Part shown: in pieces, positions 1 through 7,934 of the stretch
Layout of the letters: each line of letters begins with the position of its first letter
How positions within the stretch are numbered: position 1 is the first letter of the stretch
Source of the DNA: Bacteroidota bacterium
GTDB lineage: Bacteria; Bacteroidota; Bacteroidia; Flavobacteriales; Schleiferiaceae
Direction of reading: 5' to 3'
Assembly (NCBI GenBank): GCA_024742495.1
Contig: JANSYJ010000003.1
Coordinates: forward strand, 372,001 to 436,000
DNA length: 64,000 nt
The notes under the pieces: model-generated
Database searches by the model: none
Told to the model about the DNA's origin: nothing
What the model saw: the letters and a program-made list of their open reading frames with translations, nothing else
Made by a program: the position numbers and the translations under genes

Positions 1-355
1 ATGGATTAATGGCAATGGCTAACCAATCATGGTTTTGATTAACATCATCTCTTTGGGTAATTTGTTTGAGAATAGAATCGGGGGCAGGATCCTTCATTAT
101 TAAGCCAAAACAGATGGCTTCATCGGTATAAAAGACTTTTACTTTAGTTTCAAACTGTTTGGGGATTTCGTCACCATTTCCAGGCGAAAGCATCACAAAA
201 TCAAGGGCTTCTGGGGCATGCTGCCAAATCGAATCATTTAAGAAGCCATCTACAATTATATCGGCATCCGTTTTTAGAGGTTCCAAACTTTTCTTCTGGG
301 CATTTGCCGTGGAAAAGCAGAGTAGGCAGAGCAAAAATGCGGTTTGTTTAAACAT
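1..355 (-). CDS. CBM9-like / DUF5916-type exported protein (partial, N-terminus only)
   Basis: The reverse strand is open from an ATG at 355 to the window edge, giving the first 118 residues of a larger protein. It starts with a signal peptide (residues 1-19, ending A-N-A-Q) followed by a region reading I-I-V-D-G-F-L-N-D-S-I-W, then a V-K-V-F-Y-T-D-E-A-I stretch and an R-D-D...D-W motif. This order is that of the carbohydrate-binding family 9-like domain at the N-terminus of DUF5916 proteins, which usually continue into a large outer-membrane-type C-terminal domain. The C-terminal part lies outside the window, so the family is a motif-level call. It is divergent from sucC. Confidence 0.7.
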   Translation of the reverse strand, partial: MFKQTAFLLCLLCFSTANAQKKSLEPLKTDADIIVDGFLNDSIWQHAPEALDFVMLSPGNGDEIPKQFETKVKVFYTDEAICFGLIMKDPAPDSILKQITQRDDVNQNHDWLAIAINP

Positions 356-435
356 TATTAAACAGGGGAGATTAGTAAATGCGGGCAAAGGTAGATAAAA
401 GGCTTGCAAAATTTTCCTGCCTTGATTTTGGATGG

Positions 436-443
436 TATTTTTG
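436..443 (+). promoter_or_regulatory. -7 promoter element upstream of sucC
   Basis: TATTTTTG matches the Bacteroidota -7 consensus TAnnTTTG exactly and lies 26 bases before the chosen sucC ATG. No convincing -33 TTG is present at 19-21 bases upstream, so only half the promoter is supported. Confidence 0.4.
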
Positions 444-469
444 CGGCGATTAGCATAAATAGCAAATTC

Positions 470-1660
470 ATGAATTTACACGAGTATCAAGGAAAAGATA
501 TTTTAGCCTCTTATGGAGTACGCGTACAACGTGGTGTTGTAGCCTCTACCCCTGATGAAGCAGTAGCGGCGGCTGAAAAGCTAAATGAGGAAACAGGAAC
601 CTCCTGGTGGGTGATTAAAGCTCAGATTCACGCCGGTGGCCGCGGTAAAGGTGGTGGCGTAAAATTGGCCAAGTCATTGGACGACGTTCGCCGCATTTCC
701 GGAGAGATTCTCGGTATGATGCTTAAAACGCCTCAAACTTCGGCTGAAGGTAAATTAGTAAACCAAGTGCTTGTTGCAGAAGACGTTTACTATCCCGGAG
801 AGAGCGAGACTTCTGAAATTTACATGTCGGTTCTTTTAAATAGAAATACAGGTCGCAATATGATCATGTATTCTACCGAAGGAGGAATGGATATCGAGGA
901 AGTAGCGGATAAAACTCCAGAGCTTATTTTCACTGAGGAAATTGACCCTAAAGTAGGTTTACAAGGTTTCCAAGCTCGCAAAATCGCTTTCAACCTAGGT
1001 TTGAGTGGATTGGCATTTAAAGAAATGGTGAAGTTTGTGAGTAGCCTTTATAAGGCCTATGACGGAATTGATGCCAGCTTATTTGAGATTAATCCAGTAT
1101 TAAAAACTTCAGACGACAAGATTTTGGCCGTTGATGCTAAGGTAACCTTAGACGATAATGGCTTATTCCGTCACAAGGATTACGCTGAACTTCGCGACAA
1201 GCGTGAGGAGGACCCAATTGACGTAGAGGCAGGAGAAGCAGGTCTAAACTTCGTAAACCTTGATGGCAATGTTGGCTGTATGGTTAACGGTGCTGGACTG
1301 GCCATGGCAACCATGGATATTATTAAAATGGCGGGTGGAAATCCTGCTAACTTCTTGGATGTTGGTGGTACCGCTGATGCCGCAAGGGTAGAAAAAGCTT
1401 TTAGAATTATCCTTCAGGATGATAATGTAAAGGCCATCTTGGTGAATATTTTTGGTGGTATTGTTCGTTGTGACCGCGTGGCACAGGGAATTATTGATGC
1501 CTATAAAAACATCGAGAATATTAACATTCCAATTATTGTGCGATTACAAGGTACCAATGCAATTGTTGCTAAGGAAATGATCGACAATTCAGGTTTGGAA
1601 GTGCACTCCGCTATCGCATTGGCAGAGGCTGCTTCTAAAGTTCAGGAATTAGTAGGTTAA
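470..1660 (+). CDS. sucC: Succinate-CoA ligase (ADP-forming) subunit beta
   Basis: Beta subunit of succinyl-CoA synthetase in the TCA cycle; it binds the nucleotide and, with the alpha subunit SucD, interconverts succinyl-CoA and succinate with substrate-level phosphorylation. The protein begins M-N-L-H-E-Y-Q-G-K, the standard SucC start. An N-terminal ATP-grasp domain (glycine-rich A-G-G-R-G-K-G-G-G near residue 50) is followed by the C-terminal ligase domain with the signature N-I-F-G-G-I-V-R-C-D. Length is 396 residues, normal for the family. An upstream in-frame start at 404 would add 22 residues lacking homology, and the -7 element at 436-443 lies between the two. sucD is not adjacent, which is common in this phylum. 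Confidence 0.96.
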   Translation: MNLHEYQGKDILASYGVRVQRGVVASTPDEAVAAAEKLNEETGTSWWVIKAQIHAGGRGKGGGVKLAKSLDDVRRISGEILGMMLKTPQTSAEGKLVNQVLVAEDVYYPGESETSEIYMSVLLNRNTGRNMIMYSTEGGMDIEEVADKTPELIFTEEIDPKVGLQGFQARKIAFNLGLSGLAFKEMVKFVSSLYKAYDGIDASLFEINPVLKTSDDKILAVDAKVTLDDNGLFRHKDYAELRDKREEDPIDVEAGEAGLNFVNLDGNVGCMVNGAGLAMATMDIIKMAGGNPANFLDVGGTADAARVEKAFRIILQDDNVKAILVNIFGGIVRCDRVAQGIIDAYKNIENINIPIIVRLQGTNAIVAKEMIDNSGLEVHSAIALAEAASKVQELVG

Positions 1661-1683
1661 TTACTGCCTAACTAGATATTTAG

Positions 1684-1711
1684 ACCCCGGCTATGCAGTC
1701 GGGGTTTTTTT
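1684..1711 (+). terminator. Rho-independent terminator after sucC
   Basis: ACCCCG and CGGGGT form a 6-bp stem around a 10-base loop, followed by a run of T. It begins 23 bases after the sucC stop. Confidence 0.85.
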
Positions 1712-1754
1712 ATACTAAAAATCAAAAGAGCCGTTATTGAGGCAAAAAGATAGC

Positions 1755-2114
1755 ATGAAAAAGAAGGGACTTACCTATTTGATTTTCACTATTGTGGTAC
1801 TCCTATTAATAATAATCTTTCGTCCTGTTCCGCAAATAGAAGAAGAGGATGCCCTCGTTTATGAAGGTCTTGTGGCGGATATTTATGAAACGGGAGAAAA
1901 GGATATTGCCTTTAAGCTCGAAGACGGAATGCTCTTTTATATTAATCGAGGTTTGGAGAGTGGATTGAACATCGATAGCCTAAAAACCGCTTATATGGGA
2001 AAAGAGCTATTATTTAAATATCCCGATTATTGGACGCCCTTGGATCCAAGTGGCAGTCATAAACATGTATCGCAAGTGGAATTTGGCGAACAGCTTATCT
2101 ATTCAGAATTCTAA
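1755..2114 (+). CDS. Small membrane-anchored hypothetical protein
   Basis: Family not recognised. The ATG at 1755 gives 119 residues starting M-K-K-K-G, then a single hydrophobic helix (about residues 6-23) and a hydrophilic region presumably outside the inner membrane. A TTG at 1737 would add six residues; the ATG is preferred because it gives a clean K-K-K n-region before the helix. The soluble part is acidic early (E-E-E-D) and aromatic-rich later. It follows the sucC terminator, so it is probably transcribed separately, and it converges on the next gene. Confidence 0.6.
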   Translation: MKKKGLTYLIFTIVVLLLIIIFRPVPQIEEEDALVYEGLVADIYETGEKDIAFKLEDGMLFYINRGLESGLNIDSLKTAYMGKELLFKYPDYWTPLDPSGSHKHVSQVEFGEQLIYSEF

Positions 2115-2120
2115 TTTCTA

Positions 2121-2465
2121 CTAATCTTTTCGCTTTACCTTTCGATTGGTCTTACGACGATATTTTTCGTTTGGCATGGTTACGGTCGTTGTCGTAGGGG
2201 TATAGATCCCGATGGTTAAGGTAGACACGACCATGTCGGTAGGAGTAGCCCTAGTATACACGTGGTAATTTATAGTATCACCCACCATTTCATCAACCTT
2301 ACAGCGCTTTACGGGAATTACTCCCATCATTAGGAAATGATTCTTCTTAGTGATTTCTCGTGTTTTCTCTACACGTACACCGTTTCCTATGTTATAGTGG
2401 TGACTAAAACAGGAGCTTAACAGAAATGCGCAGAGCCCCAGCCAAAGCAGAGATTTAAGTTTCAT
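2121..2465 (-). CDS. Bor-like small lipoprotein
   Basis: A 114-residue lipoprotein with lipobox L-L-S-S-C (Cys about residue 19). Its layout resembles the Bor/Iss family: an H-H-Y/K-N-H-F segment, a cysteine in the middle (R-C-K-V), and a conserved-looking end T-L-T-I-G-I-Y-T-P-T, matching I-T-L-G-I-Y-T-P in lambda Bor. Bor proteins are outer-membrane lipoproteins linked to serum resistance in enterobacteria; the role in this phylum is unknown. The ATG at 2465 was chosen over an upstream TTG. The C-terminus is very basic (K-Y-R-R-K-T-N-R-K), which is unusual for Bor. Similarity was judged by eye. Confidence 0.6.
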   Translation of the reverse strand: MKLKSLLWLGLCAFLLSSCFSHHYNIGNGVRVEKTREITKKNHFLMMGVIPVKRCKVDEMVGDTINYHVYTRATPTDMVVSTLTIGIYTPTTTTVTMPNEKYRRKTNRKVKRKD

Positions 2466-2486
2466 TACAAACAAATTTGCCGCAAT

Positions 2487-3158
2487 TTACTGCGGTAAAA
2501 CGAAGGAATCAATATTTAAGTTCTCTAATAAGGGGATGGAAATATTTTCATCCCTATACCAAAAACCAAAACGCAAGCCCCTGCCTGCAAAGTTTCGAAG
2601 TTCAACGATGGCTAAATCTAATAATTGGGCATCTATAGATTTCTTTTCTTCCCAAGAGATATCGATTAGTGTAGTAAGAATTTCAAGATTTAAGAAACTG
2701 TCAACCAATAGTTTGGTGTCGGCGAATAGTTCTGGCATCTTCGCGGCATTAGCGCGAAAGTTCACATAGGTGGCCCCTTGGTTAACCTTGATTAATTCGG
2801 TTTTTCCAGCTCTAACTAATTCCGAAACTGGGGCCTGGGTATATTGCCAAATCTTATCGATGGTAGAAAGAAGCTCTAAGTAATTTGCGCCAGTTTTACT
2901 TTCATTGAGCTCCGGATAGTCATTTTCCATGGCATTGCGGTAATCAAATACTCTGCTGATGCTTGAGGCATCAAAAGCATTATCCGCTTCCTGCATGTAG
3001 AAGTCGAAAAGTAATTCCCGACTAAGTTTCATCTCCTCAGCTATTGATGAGCCAGCATTTAAAGCCTGTAGCTTGGATTTAATTGCTATTGATTCCTGAA
3101 GCTTTTGAGCGTCCTGTTGCAATGGCTTCTGCCATTTGAGCGTATTTAGAAAAAGCAT
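2487..3158 (-). CDS. Hypothetical helical protein
   Basis: Not recognised. 223 residues, no signal peptide and no membrane segment, so probably cytoplasmic. The first 120 residues look mainly helical and polar (repeated leucine/glutamine heptads such as L-Q-Q-D-A-Q-K-L-Q-E-S); the rest is mixed, ending in an aromatic G-R-G-L-R-F-G-F-W-Y segment. The start is an ATG. It lies 21 bases upstream of the Bor-like lipoprotein on the same strand, so they may be cotranscribed, and it is divergent from the sensor kinase. Confidence 0.6.
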   Translation of the reverse strand: MLFLNTLKWQKPLQQDAQKLQESIAIKSKLQALNAGSSIAEEMKLSRELLFDFYMQEADNAFDASSISRVFDYRNAMENDYPELNESKTGANYLELLSTIDKIWQYTQAPVSELVRAGKTELIKVNQGATYVNFRANAAKMPELFADTKLLVDSFLNLEILTTLIDISWEEKKSIDAQLLDLAIVELRNFAGRGLRFGFWYRDENISIPLLENLNIDSFVLPQ

Positions 3159-3245
3159 ATACTACAATATATCTACCAAAAATACATAAATTTTTACAGT
3201 GTAACTCAATGTTAATAAGTCATTTAATAACTATTATCAAAATAT

Positions 3246-4331
3246 TTGTCATATTTGCCATTGAGAATTTCACTAGTGAAGGAAATAAGTACAAAATCGA
3301 AGGTGTTTAAACTAGAGATGGACTTGCATACAGGCCAGCTAAGGCCTTCGCCCTCATTCTACTCTATAGCAGGGCTAGATGCGAAAAGTAATGCTGAAGA
3401 AAAAGCCTTGTTTGATGCCGTTCATGCGGATGACTTGGAAGGTCTAAAAGCGACCTTTGAAGCGGTTCAGCAATCGAAGAAAAGTGCTTCACTAGATTTT
3501 CGAATTATTGATTCTTTAGGTACCCTTATCTATTTAACTGCGGAAGTGAGTCTTGAAACCCATAGGCAGATGGAGGAGCCCATGCTATCCCTTTTTGCGA
3601 TAGTTAATAATGAGCAAGTGCGGGTTCAAAAGCGAATCCGAGAAATGGAGGACCTTTTGGAAATGAAGGATCAGGCGATATCAATGATAGCCCATGATCT
3701 AAGGAATCCGATAGCCCAGTTAGATGGGATCTTGAAAATGCTCTTGCATGAAACGGAGAATAGCGAGGCCAAGGATCTCATTAATATGGGAAGCGACTCG
3801 GTTAATCATGCTTATGAAATCCTCAGGGATTTGAATGATGCTACGAGGAATAAAGTGGAGGGAAAGAGCATTAGTCTTAGTCCAACCGATTTAAACGCTA
3901 TGCTTAACAAATGTGCCGAGGCCTTTAAGTTAAGTCTAGAATCCAAGGGTTTGCATTTAAGTGTAAAAGCGCCCAAGGATTTTTATGTGAGTATTAATGA
4001 GCAGAAAATGATTCGCGCTATTGAGAATCTAATTTCAAATGCCATCAAATTCTCAAGCGAAGGCAAGGGCATTGAATTAATGGCTTGGGAAGAAAAAGAT
4101 CGCTACTGCATAGCTGTGCAAGATTCTGGTATTGGAATGCCAGAACACATTCGCAAAAGTATTTTTAATGGAATCTCTAAAAGTGTGCGAAGAAGCGGAA
4201 CTGCTGGCGAAAACTCGGTAGGTATTGGCTTGAGCATCGTTAAAGGAGTGGTTGATTTACACCACGGCCGAATTGTAGTGGAGAGCAAAGAAGGAGAAGG
4301 TTCTAAGTTCACGATTTGCCTTCCTAAATAA
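3246..4331 (+). CDS. PAS-domain sensor histidine kinase
   Basis: A soluble two-component sensor kinase. Residues about 15-120 form a PAS-like fold (F-K-L-E-M-D-L-H-T-G). A short coiled linker leads to the HisKA H-box M-I-A-H-D-L-R-N-P (phospho-acceptor His150), then a HATPase_c domain with N-box I-E-N-L-I-S-N-A, G1 box D-S-G-I-G-M and G2 box V-G-I-G-L-S-I-V. No membrane segment is present, so it probably senses a cytoplasmic signal. No response regulator is adjacent. The reported start is a TTG; a GTG at 3276 would give a shorter protein that still contains the whole PAS fold, so the start is uncertain. Confidence 0.88.
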   Translation: MSYLPLRISLVKEISTKSKVFKLEMDLHTGQLRPSPSFYSIAGLDAKSNAEEKALFDAVHADDLEGLKATFEAVQQSKKSASLDFRIIDSLGTLIYLTAEVSLETHRQMEEPMLSLFAIVNNEQVRVQKRIREMEDLLEMKDQAISMIAHDLRNPIAQLDGILKMLLHETENSEAKDLINMGSDSVNHAYEILRDLNDATRNKVEGKSISLSPTDLNAMLNKCAEAFKLSLESKGLHLSVKAPKDFYVSINEQKMIRAIENLISNAIKFSSEGKGIELMAWEEKDRYCIAVQDSGIGMPEHIRKSIFNGISKSVRRSGTAGENSVGIGLSIVKGVVDLHHGRIVVESKEGEGSKFTICLPK

Positions 4332-4369
4332 GAATCCCATTCTCATAATAAATTAGTGAAAAAACAAAA

Positions 4370-4391
4370 CCCCACATAAATGCGGGGCTTT
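4370..4391. terminator. Bidirectional terminator between convergent genes
   Basis: CCCCACAT and ATGCGGGG pair with one mismatch around a two-base loop. The + side runs into CTTTATT and the - side into a T-rich stretch, so it can serve both the kinase gene and the motor operon that ends here. Confidence 0.7.
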
Positions 4392-4444
4392 ATTACATGG
4401 AATTGTATAAGCTTAATCCATGCTGAGGGGGGGTATTAAAATTG

Positions 4445-6553
4445 TTATTCTCGAGCTTTATCTAGGAAAATGGATAGTCCTAAATGTCCTTGAAAATACC
4501 AGTCGTTTAATCCATCTACTGATCTGGAAATATTATCGCGAGGCAAATCCAAATTCCCTACTGCTCTAGAGAGGTCGCCATAAGTCGCTTCGGTTTGATG
4601 ATGCTCTAAAACTGAATTTCGATCACCGCCATACCATAAACCCGGACCGAAGTCATCAAGGTAATCGGTGCTGGTATATTGTCCTCGAATCTCACCCTTA
4701 AGGGCGAAGTTTTTAAATAACCAAGTAGTGGAAAAACTCAAACCCGCTGTAAATGCCAATTGCGAATAGGCTTCGGCGCCAGGTAAAAAGTTCTGCCCTT
4801 CAGAGCCAAGCTCCCGAAGATTAATGCGCGTTGGTTTCGCCCGCTCGAGGTATTCAAAGTAATTCTCATCCTCCAGGCGGCTTAAGTATTTGGTGCGATA
4901 AGGGGTAAAGTGCATGGCGCCGAGAGAAAGGCCTAAAGCTGGTACGAGGGTGGACCATTTATTGGCTGGAAGGCGATAGGGCCTAAGATGCCAAATTCCC
5001 TCAAGCTCTAAAATATTCATATTGGTGATGAAATTGGCTTGATAAGACCATTCGTCGAGCTCTACTTCCTCATACTCCTCATTATGACCCATTAATGGCG
5101 CGGTTCCAGAGAAAAAGCCCGCCGCAGAAAAATCATGGATGGAAATGCTACTGCTGTAATAATTAAGCTTAGCCGAAAAGCGCGTGTTAAAATTGTATTG
5201 CAAATAAGCTCCAAAGCTAATATCGATAGTTGATGGCAGATAAATAAGATCGTCAATCAAGCTAAACTTAGGTTTAATATCCCCGGCGCCATAGAGAGCG
5301 CCGCCGCCCCAAAGTCCAATTTCCCAACTTTTAAGGCTTTGAGTATTACGAGTGAAAAAGTCGTGGGCCTTTTGCGCTCCTAACTCAATACTATTCAAAA
5401 AGACGGAAGAATTTTGTACTTCTTCAAGGGCAATCGTTTCGGCCTTTTCTTCTACATATACTTCTTCATTTTCAGGAGCTACAGGGGTGCTATCGATTTT
5501 AGGCAATACTATTTTATAGAAGTTGGCTAACTCTAAAAACTTTGCTGCCTCGCCTTGGTATTTCAAATAAACGGTATCCTTTGAAACCGAAAAATCGAAA
5601 TCCAAAGATTGAGAACGTGCATCGAGCAGTTTAAACTGAAGGTTTTTTCGTTCAATTTGTTTTACGCGCAAACTTAAAAGGCCTGGGCTATGACTAATAA
5701 CACTATAGTCGGTTTGCTCCTTGCTTTTAAGAGGCCTTAAATTTAGAATGTTAATTCGACCAATGCGGGGATCAATCGTTTGGTCCAAAACAGGAACAAA
5801 AGGCGCCTCTGTGGCTACGGATTTCAGGTCGAGCTCCTGATCGAAATTACTACTTAAGGAAATGTAAATTGGTTGATATTCAAAGCGATTACGATCAAAA
5901 ATAAGCTCACCAATAGGAGGGAGTTCCACGGCCTCTTTGTAAATTTCTAGGTGTAATACCGATTGCTCTGGCCCATCGAAATAATTATCTCGAAATAAAA
6001 TTTGATCGATCTCATAGTTAACCTGTGGGCTGCCATAGGCTTCAATTACGATTCCCGCTCTATTGTTTTGCACCTGCAGATTTCTTATTTCAATATCGAG
6101 CTCCGAACCTTTGCGAAGGTCCACGAAAGGATCGCCGAGGTAAAAAACGGGCTCCCCACTAGTTGAACCGCTAAAGTTGAGATTGGTGAGTATTACCTCA
6201 TCACGCTGCCAGAAAGGATCAAAACGCAAGGCCTGTACTAAACCTTTAAAATGCACATAACGAATTTTGAGCTTGGCACTTGCGTTTTGACCTTGAACTT
6301 GGATACCAATTGCTGGGCGTAAAGGATCTTGATTAATTATTTCAACCGGATGGTCTTCATCACCTTCGAGGCAAAGTGAACCTTCTACTATTAAAAGAAC
6401 TCCAGGGCCTAATTCAATCACACCACCTGCGTAGGATTCTAAACTGTCTTGCTCATTAATAAAGGTGCTTTGGGAGAATCGGAGCGTATCTTGAGCCATC
6501 CCCGATAGGTAGCTGACAAAACAAAGGAGGAAAAGGGGGTATTTATACTTCAT
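4445..6553 (-). CDS. Beta-helix plus outer-membrane-barrel protein of the GldLM-like operon
   Basis: Last gene of the GldLM-like operon. The signal peptide (ends M-A-Q-D) is followed by about 350 residues with alternating short hydrophobic strands and repeated asparagine (L-T-N-L-N-F, I-R-N-L-Q-V, F-R-D-N-Y-F), the look of a right-handed parallel beta-helix. A glutamate-rich linker (about residues 365-390) leads to a C-terminal barrel of about 300 residues with G-L-W-G-G-G-A-L-Y-G at its first strand, E-G-Q-N-F and T-D-Y-L-D-D, features of the DUF6089-type outer-membrane barrel. It plausibly sits in the outer membrane with the beta-helix in the periplasm. The ATG at 6553 gives a clean signal peptide; an ATG at 6565 is possible. 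It overlaps the upstream GldM-like gene. Its role as the output partner of the motor is inferred from operon position. Confidence 0.72.
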   Translation of the reverse strand: MKYKYPLFLLCFVSYLSGMAQDTLRFSQSTFINEQDSLESYAGGVIELGPGVLLIVEGSLCLEGDEDHPVEIINQDPLRPAIGIQVQGQNASAKLKIRYVHFKGLVQALRFDPFWQRDEVILTNLNFSGSTSGEPVFYLGDPFVDLRKGSELDIEIRNLQVQNNRAGIVIEAYGSPQVNYEIDQILFRDNYFDGPEQSVLHLEIYKEAVELPPIGELIFDRNRFEYQPIYISLSSNFDQELDLKSVATEAPFVPVLDQTIDPRIGRINILNLRPLKSKEQTDYSVISHSPGLLSLRVKQIERKNLQFKLLDARSQSLDFDFSVSKDTVYLKYQGEAAKFLELANFYKIVLPKIDSTPVAPENEEVYVEEKAETIALEEVQNSSVFLNSIELGAQKAHDFFTRNTQSLKSWEIGLWGGGALYGAGDIKPKFSLIDDLIYLPSTIDISFGAYLQYNFNTRFSAKLNYYSSSISIHDFSAAGFFSGTAPLMGHNEEYEEVELDEWSYQANFITNMNILELEGIWHLRPYRLPANKWSTLVPALGLSLGAMHFTPYRTKYLSRLEDENYFEYLERAKPTRINLRELGSEGQNFLPGAEAYSQLAFTAGLSFSTTWLFKNFALKGEIRGQYTSTDYLDDFGPGLWYGGDRNSVLEHHQTEATYGDLSRAVGNLDLPRDNISRSVDGLNDWYFQGHLGLSIFLDKARE

Positions 6554-7934
6554 CGCCAATAACATTAATGATTAAGCGGTCGCTGATGCTAAGTGGACCA
6601 TCCAGGCTTTGGACCGTTACTTCCTGGATTTCGATATACTGCAAGTCTTCAACCGCTTGCGCTGTTAAGACAATAGATTCTTCAAAGCTCATTAGTTCCG
6701 AATGATCGGGATGGTGGAACAGGGCTTTGATGGATTTAATTTGAAACTTTAAACCTTTGGGTTGATTTGGGAAAAGTACTTTTAAAGGAATCTCTTTTAG
6801 GCGGCGCAAGCGACTGCGTGAAACTTCATTGGCTGATATGCCGCTGGTGTAAATTAAGGGTGCAGGCAATGGATGCACGTAAACTGAATCTTGAAAGGCA
6901 AGTGCCTGCAATTCGCTCGTAAAGCCCTTGATACGGCACCAACCGGAGCGTATCGGTTGTATTCTTAAAATTTCCTCCTTCTTTTTAGGACGGGAGCCAG
7001 CCATGCAGTCGCAGCTGTATTTAAGTGCTTTTTGCCAACTATTAAGCGGGATGTCGAAGGCTAGTCCGGTGTAATTGGCTAAATCTTGAAAGGGAAGGCT
7101 ATTGCGGAAATTACCGGGTAGTACTTTAAAGGAATAAAGCTTTTGCTCTTGATTTAAGGTAAAAGTAAACTCGTAATAGCCTGTGTCCAGGGCCATAAAG
7201 CGCAGCGTGTCATTTTCCCAAACATATTCTTCGCCCCCCTTATTATTCACTTTTATTTCCAACATGGGACGCTCTTGCCCAGAATAAACAAAATAGGCGG
7301 TATCGCCGATATGCAATCGATCGATATTGTAAGCGAGAATAAAGCTTGGCTTTCCCTTTGAAGCTTCATCGCTAATTTCTAATTCACCCTGAAGCAGATT
7401 TAGTTTTAAAATTAAGTCCGAAAGTTCTAATCGGGCAACAGAAGCGGGAACGTGTTTAAATTTCCATTCCAACCATGTCAGTGCCGATTCCTCACCTAGG
7501 CCATGTATTAAATCTTGTTCAAATAAGTAGGCAAATTTTTGGCGAAGAGGATCATTCGGATTTAATGCAAAAAGTGAATCTTTAACTTTTATCAAAACCT
7601 GAAAAAGGCGTTCTCCTTCGGGCGAATTAAGGTAAAACTGATCACTTAAGGCATAGTTCTCGGGCTGCTTGAGTTTACCAGTTTCGGGCTTAAGACCAAC
7701 GAGCTCAGTGAAGGACTGATCGATATTGAGAATAATGCTTTGCGCTGATTGCAATAGGGGGGATGCTAAATTCTCGGATTTCACCGAAAGGAAGGTGTTT
7801 CGCATTTCTGGACTAACACGCAACCAATCGATTGGAATTTGAATAATAGATAGGGAAATGAATAGCAGGTATAAAATGCTAATCAGCTTATAGCGAAGGT
7901 TTTTCGACTTTTTTATTCGGATATACTTCGCCAT
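6543..7934 (-). CDS. GldM-like motor protein, paralogue B
   Basis: 463 residues. One N-terminal membrane helix (about residues 17-35, around L-Y-L-L-F-I) is preceded by a basic segment; the rest is periplasmic. GldM features visible: helical first domain with T-W-L-E-W-K-F-K-H-V-P followed by a helix, then beta domains and an end segment with P-L-P-A-P and L-K-F-Q-I-K-S-I, like the last two domains of GldM. In gliding bacteria GldM is a dimeric shaft that turns inside a GldL ring and spans the periplasm. Arg14 aligns, ungapped from the L-Y-L-x-F motif, with the membrane-proximal Arg9 of Flavobacterium GldM. It shares I-x-K-S-K-N-L with the upstream paralogue, indicating duplication. Its start overlaps the preceding stop by one base. 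Confidence 0.8.
   Translation of the reverse strand: MAKYIRIKKSKNLRYKLISILYLLFISLSIIQIPIDWLRVSPEMRNTFLSVKSENLASPLLQSAQSIILNIDQSFTELVGLKPETGKLKQPENYALSDQFYLNSPEGERLFQVLIKVKDSLFALNPNDPLRQKFAYLFEQDLIHGLGEESALTWLEWKFKHVPASVARLELSDLILKLNLLQGELEISDEASKGKPSFILAYNIDRLHIGDTAYFVYSGQERPMLEIKVNNKGGEEYVWENDTLRFMALDTGYYEFTFTLNQEQKLYSFKVLPGNFRNSLPFQDLANYTGLAFDIPLNSWQKALKYSCDCMAGSRPKKKEEILRIQPIRSGWCRIKGFTSELQALAFQDSVYVHPLPAPLIYTSGISANEVSRSRLRRLKEIPLKVLFPNQPKGLKFQIKSIKALFHHPDHSELMSFEESIVLTAQAVEDLQYIEIQEVTVQSLDGPLSISDRLIINVIGDEV

Noticed and set aside
404-469. 22-codon upstream extension of sucC
   Set aside because: Residues have no homology to SucC and an exact -7 element lies inside it.
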